This document shows, in pieces, positions 15,153-15,587 of a stretch of DNA of 15,587 bases. Every line of letters begins with the position of its first letter. The first letter of the stretch is position 1. Source of the stretch: Thaumasiovibrio sp043421945 (lineage in GTDB: Bacteria; Pseudomonadota; Gammaproteobacteria; Enterobacterales; Vibrionaceae); the NCBI GenBank assembly GCA_043421945.1, contig JBHOGO010000097.1:1-15587 (forward strand). The letters run 5' to 3'. The position numbers and the translations under genes are program-made. Below the pieces are notes generated by a model, which was not told the origin of the DNA, did no database searches, and saw nothing but the letters and a program-made list of their open reading frames with translations.

Positions 15153-15195
15153 CTACCGTTCGCTAACTAAACGATTTCGCAACCAATAACGGTAG
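15153..15195. repeat. Inverted repeat upstream of phage-like genes
   Basis: CTACCGTT (15153-15160) and AACGGTAG (15188-15195) are perfect complements around a 27-base loop containing two TTCGC-type elements. It sits between the terminator and the miniprotein gene. In filamentous phages the replication origin lies in such an intergenic stem-loop, but here that is only a guess. Confidence 0.35.
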
Positions 15196-15202
15196 AGCAC
15201 AT

Positions 15203-15310
15203 ATGAAAAAATCAGATATGAAACTCATCGGCATCACACTAGGCGTCACCTGTGTCGTAGTGTGGGCGTCCAACAACGTTGATTTTGTGAAAACGGAATT
15301 AGGTTCTTGA
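15203..15310 (+). CDS. 35-aa single-helix membrane protein (phage-like)
   Basis: A short open frame starting MKKSDMKLIGITLGVTC with one hydrophobic helix (about residues 8-23) and a short polar tail ending VKTELGS. AGAG lies 5-6 bases before the ATG. Tiny membrane proteins ahead of the replication gene are usual in filamentous phages of vibrios, and a replication-protein fragment overlaps its end here. No function can be assigned; coding status rests on the start context, the membrane helix and the position. Confidence 0.5.
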   Translation: MKKSDMKLIGITLGVTCVVVWASNNVDFVKTELGS

Positions 15311-15545
15311 GGATTCCTATAGCATCAAATTGACAGTTTCGTGTGATGAACGGTGGGTTAGGGTGGAAGGCAATCCTTCACGCTGGCAGCGTCAAGATAA
15401 CCTCTCTGGCGTCACGACTCTGGATGAAGCGGTCGGTGTTTATAACGCAGTGCTTCGCCAGCTAGGGCTACCTGAATTTACTAAAAATACGCGCTTACGA
15501 TACAGACAAGTTCGTGAATTACTCCCACTAAATCAAAGATTATAG
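15303..15545 (+). pseudogene. Fragment of filamentous-phage gene II/X (CRI-type) replication protein
   Basis: From the frame opening (VLEDSYSIKLTVSCDERW) this reads RVEGNPSRWQRQDNLSG, then TLDEAVGVYNAVLRQLGLPEFTKNTRL, a segment I recognise as the early part of gene II/X (phage CRI) rolling-circle replication initiators of filamentous phages and TLC-like satellites. Full proteins are about 350-400 aa; here only about 75 residues remain. The sequence diverges after RYRQVRELL and stops at 15543-15545, and no proper start is present (only TTG 15330 in frame). It is a remnant of a filamentous prophage or an integrative element. Family assignment is from memory of the GNPSRW and GLPEFTKxTRL motifs. 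Confidence 0.6.
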
Positions 15546-15587
15546 TGTGAGCTTCTTGGTGTAGCCTTGACTTACTCGCCAAACTCA

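Overview
The window looks like chromosomal DNA of a Vibrio-like gammaproteobacterium. The fabA, lonH (ycbZ) and divergent matP block matches the enterobacterial and vibrio core order. The FabR/FadR operators are of the E. coli/Vibrio type, and a perfect matS site lies further on, so this is probably part of a MatP-organised Ter domain. Species cannot be fixed from the sequence.

Layout. (1) 1-4234 is core and intact: tandem hairpins downstream of fabA; fabA (-) with overlapping FadR and FabR operators; lonH (-); then, divergently, matP, a 98-aa membrane-anchored small protein two bases behind matP, and a PilZ-type c-di-GMP receptor. (2) 4344-11560 is a decayed island for alpha-mannosylglycerate use. 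It holds a GntR/HutC regulator resembling MngR (intact, -), a 5'-truncated PTS EIIC (-), a 5'-truncated PTS EIIA (+), mngB (mannosylglycerate hydrolase, start codon lost and a 1-base frameshift), an intact glycerate kinase, and manA (about 50 codons lost, frame broken). Together these would import and phosphorylate mannosylglycerate, split it into mannose-6-P and glycerate, and feed both products into glycolysis. The EIIC and EIIA stumps meet head to head at about 6160-6170. The simplest reading is one deletion that removed a divergent promoter and both 5' ends. (3) 11702-12624 is a Xre/RES toxin-antitoxin pair with two related palindromes upstream. (4) 12625-13190 is a gene-free gap. (5) 13191-14474 encodes a lipoprotein with an HExxH zinc-peptidase motif. 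(6) 14626 to the end is mobile-element debris: an unrecognised gene broken at a run of nine G, a terminator, a 35-aa membrane miniprotein, and an internal piece of a filamentous-phage gene II/X (CRI-type) replication protein.

The most notable points are the coordinated decay of a complete mannosylglycerate cassette in which glycerate kinase and the regulator stay open, a perfect matS inside the dead mngB, a matS-like site over the probable matP -10 element, and the lipoprotein metallopeptidase, which I cannot assign to a named family.
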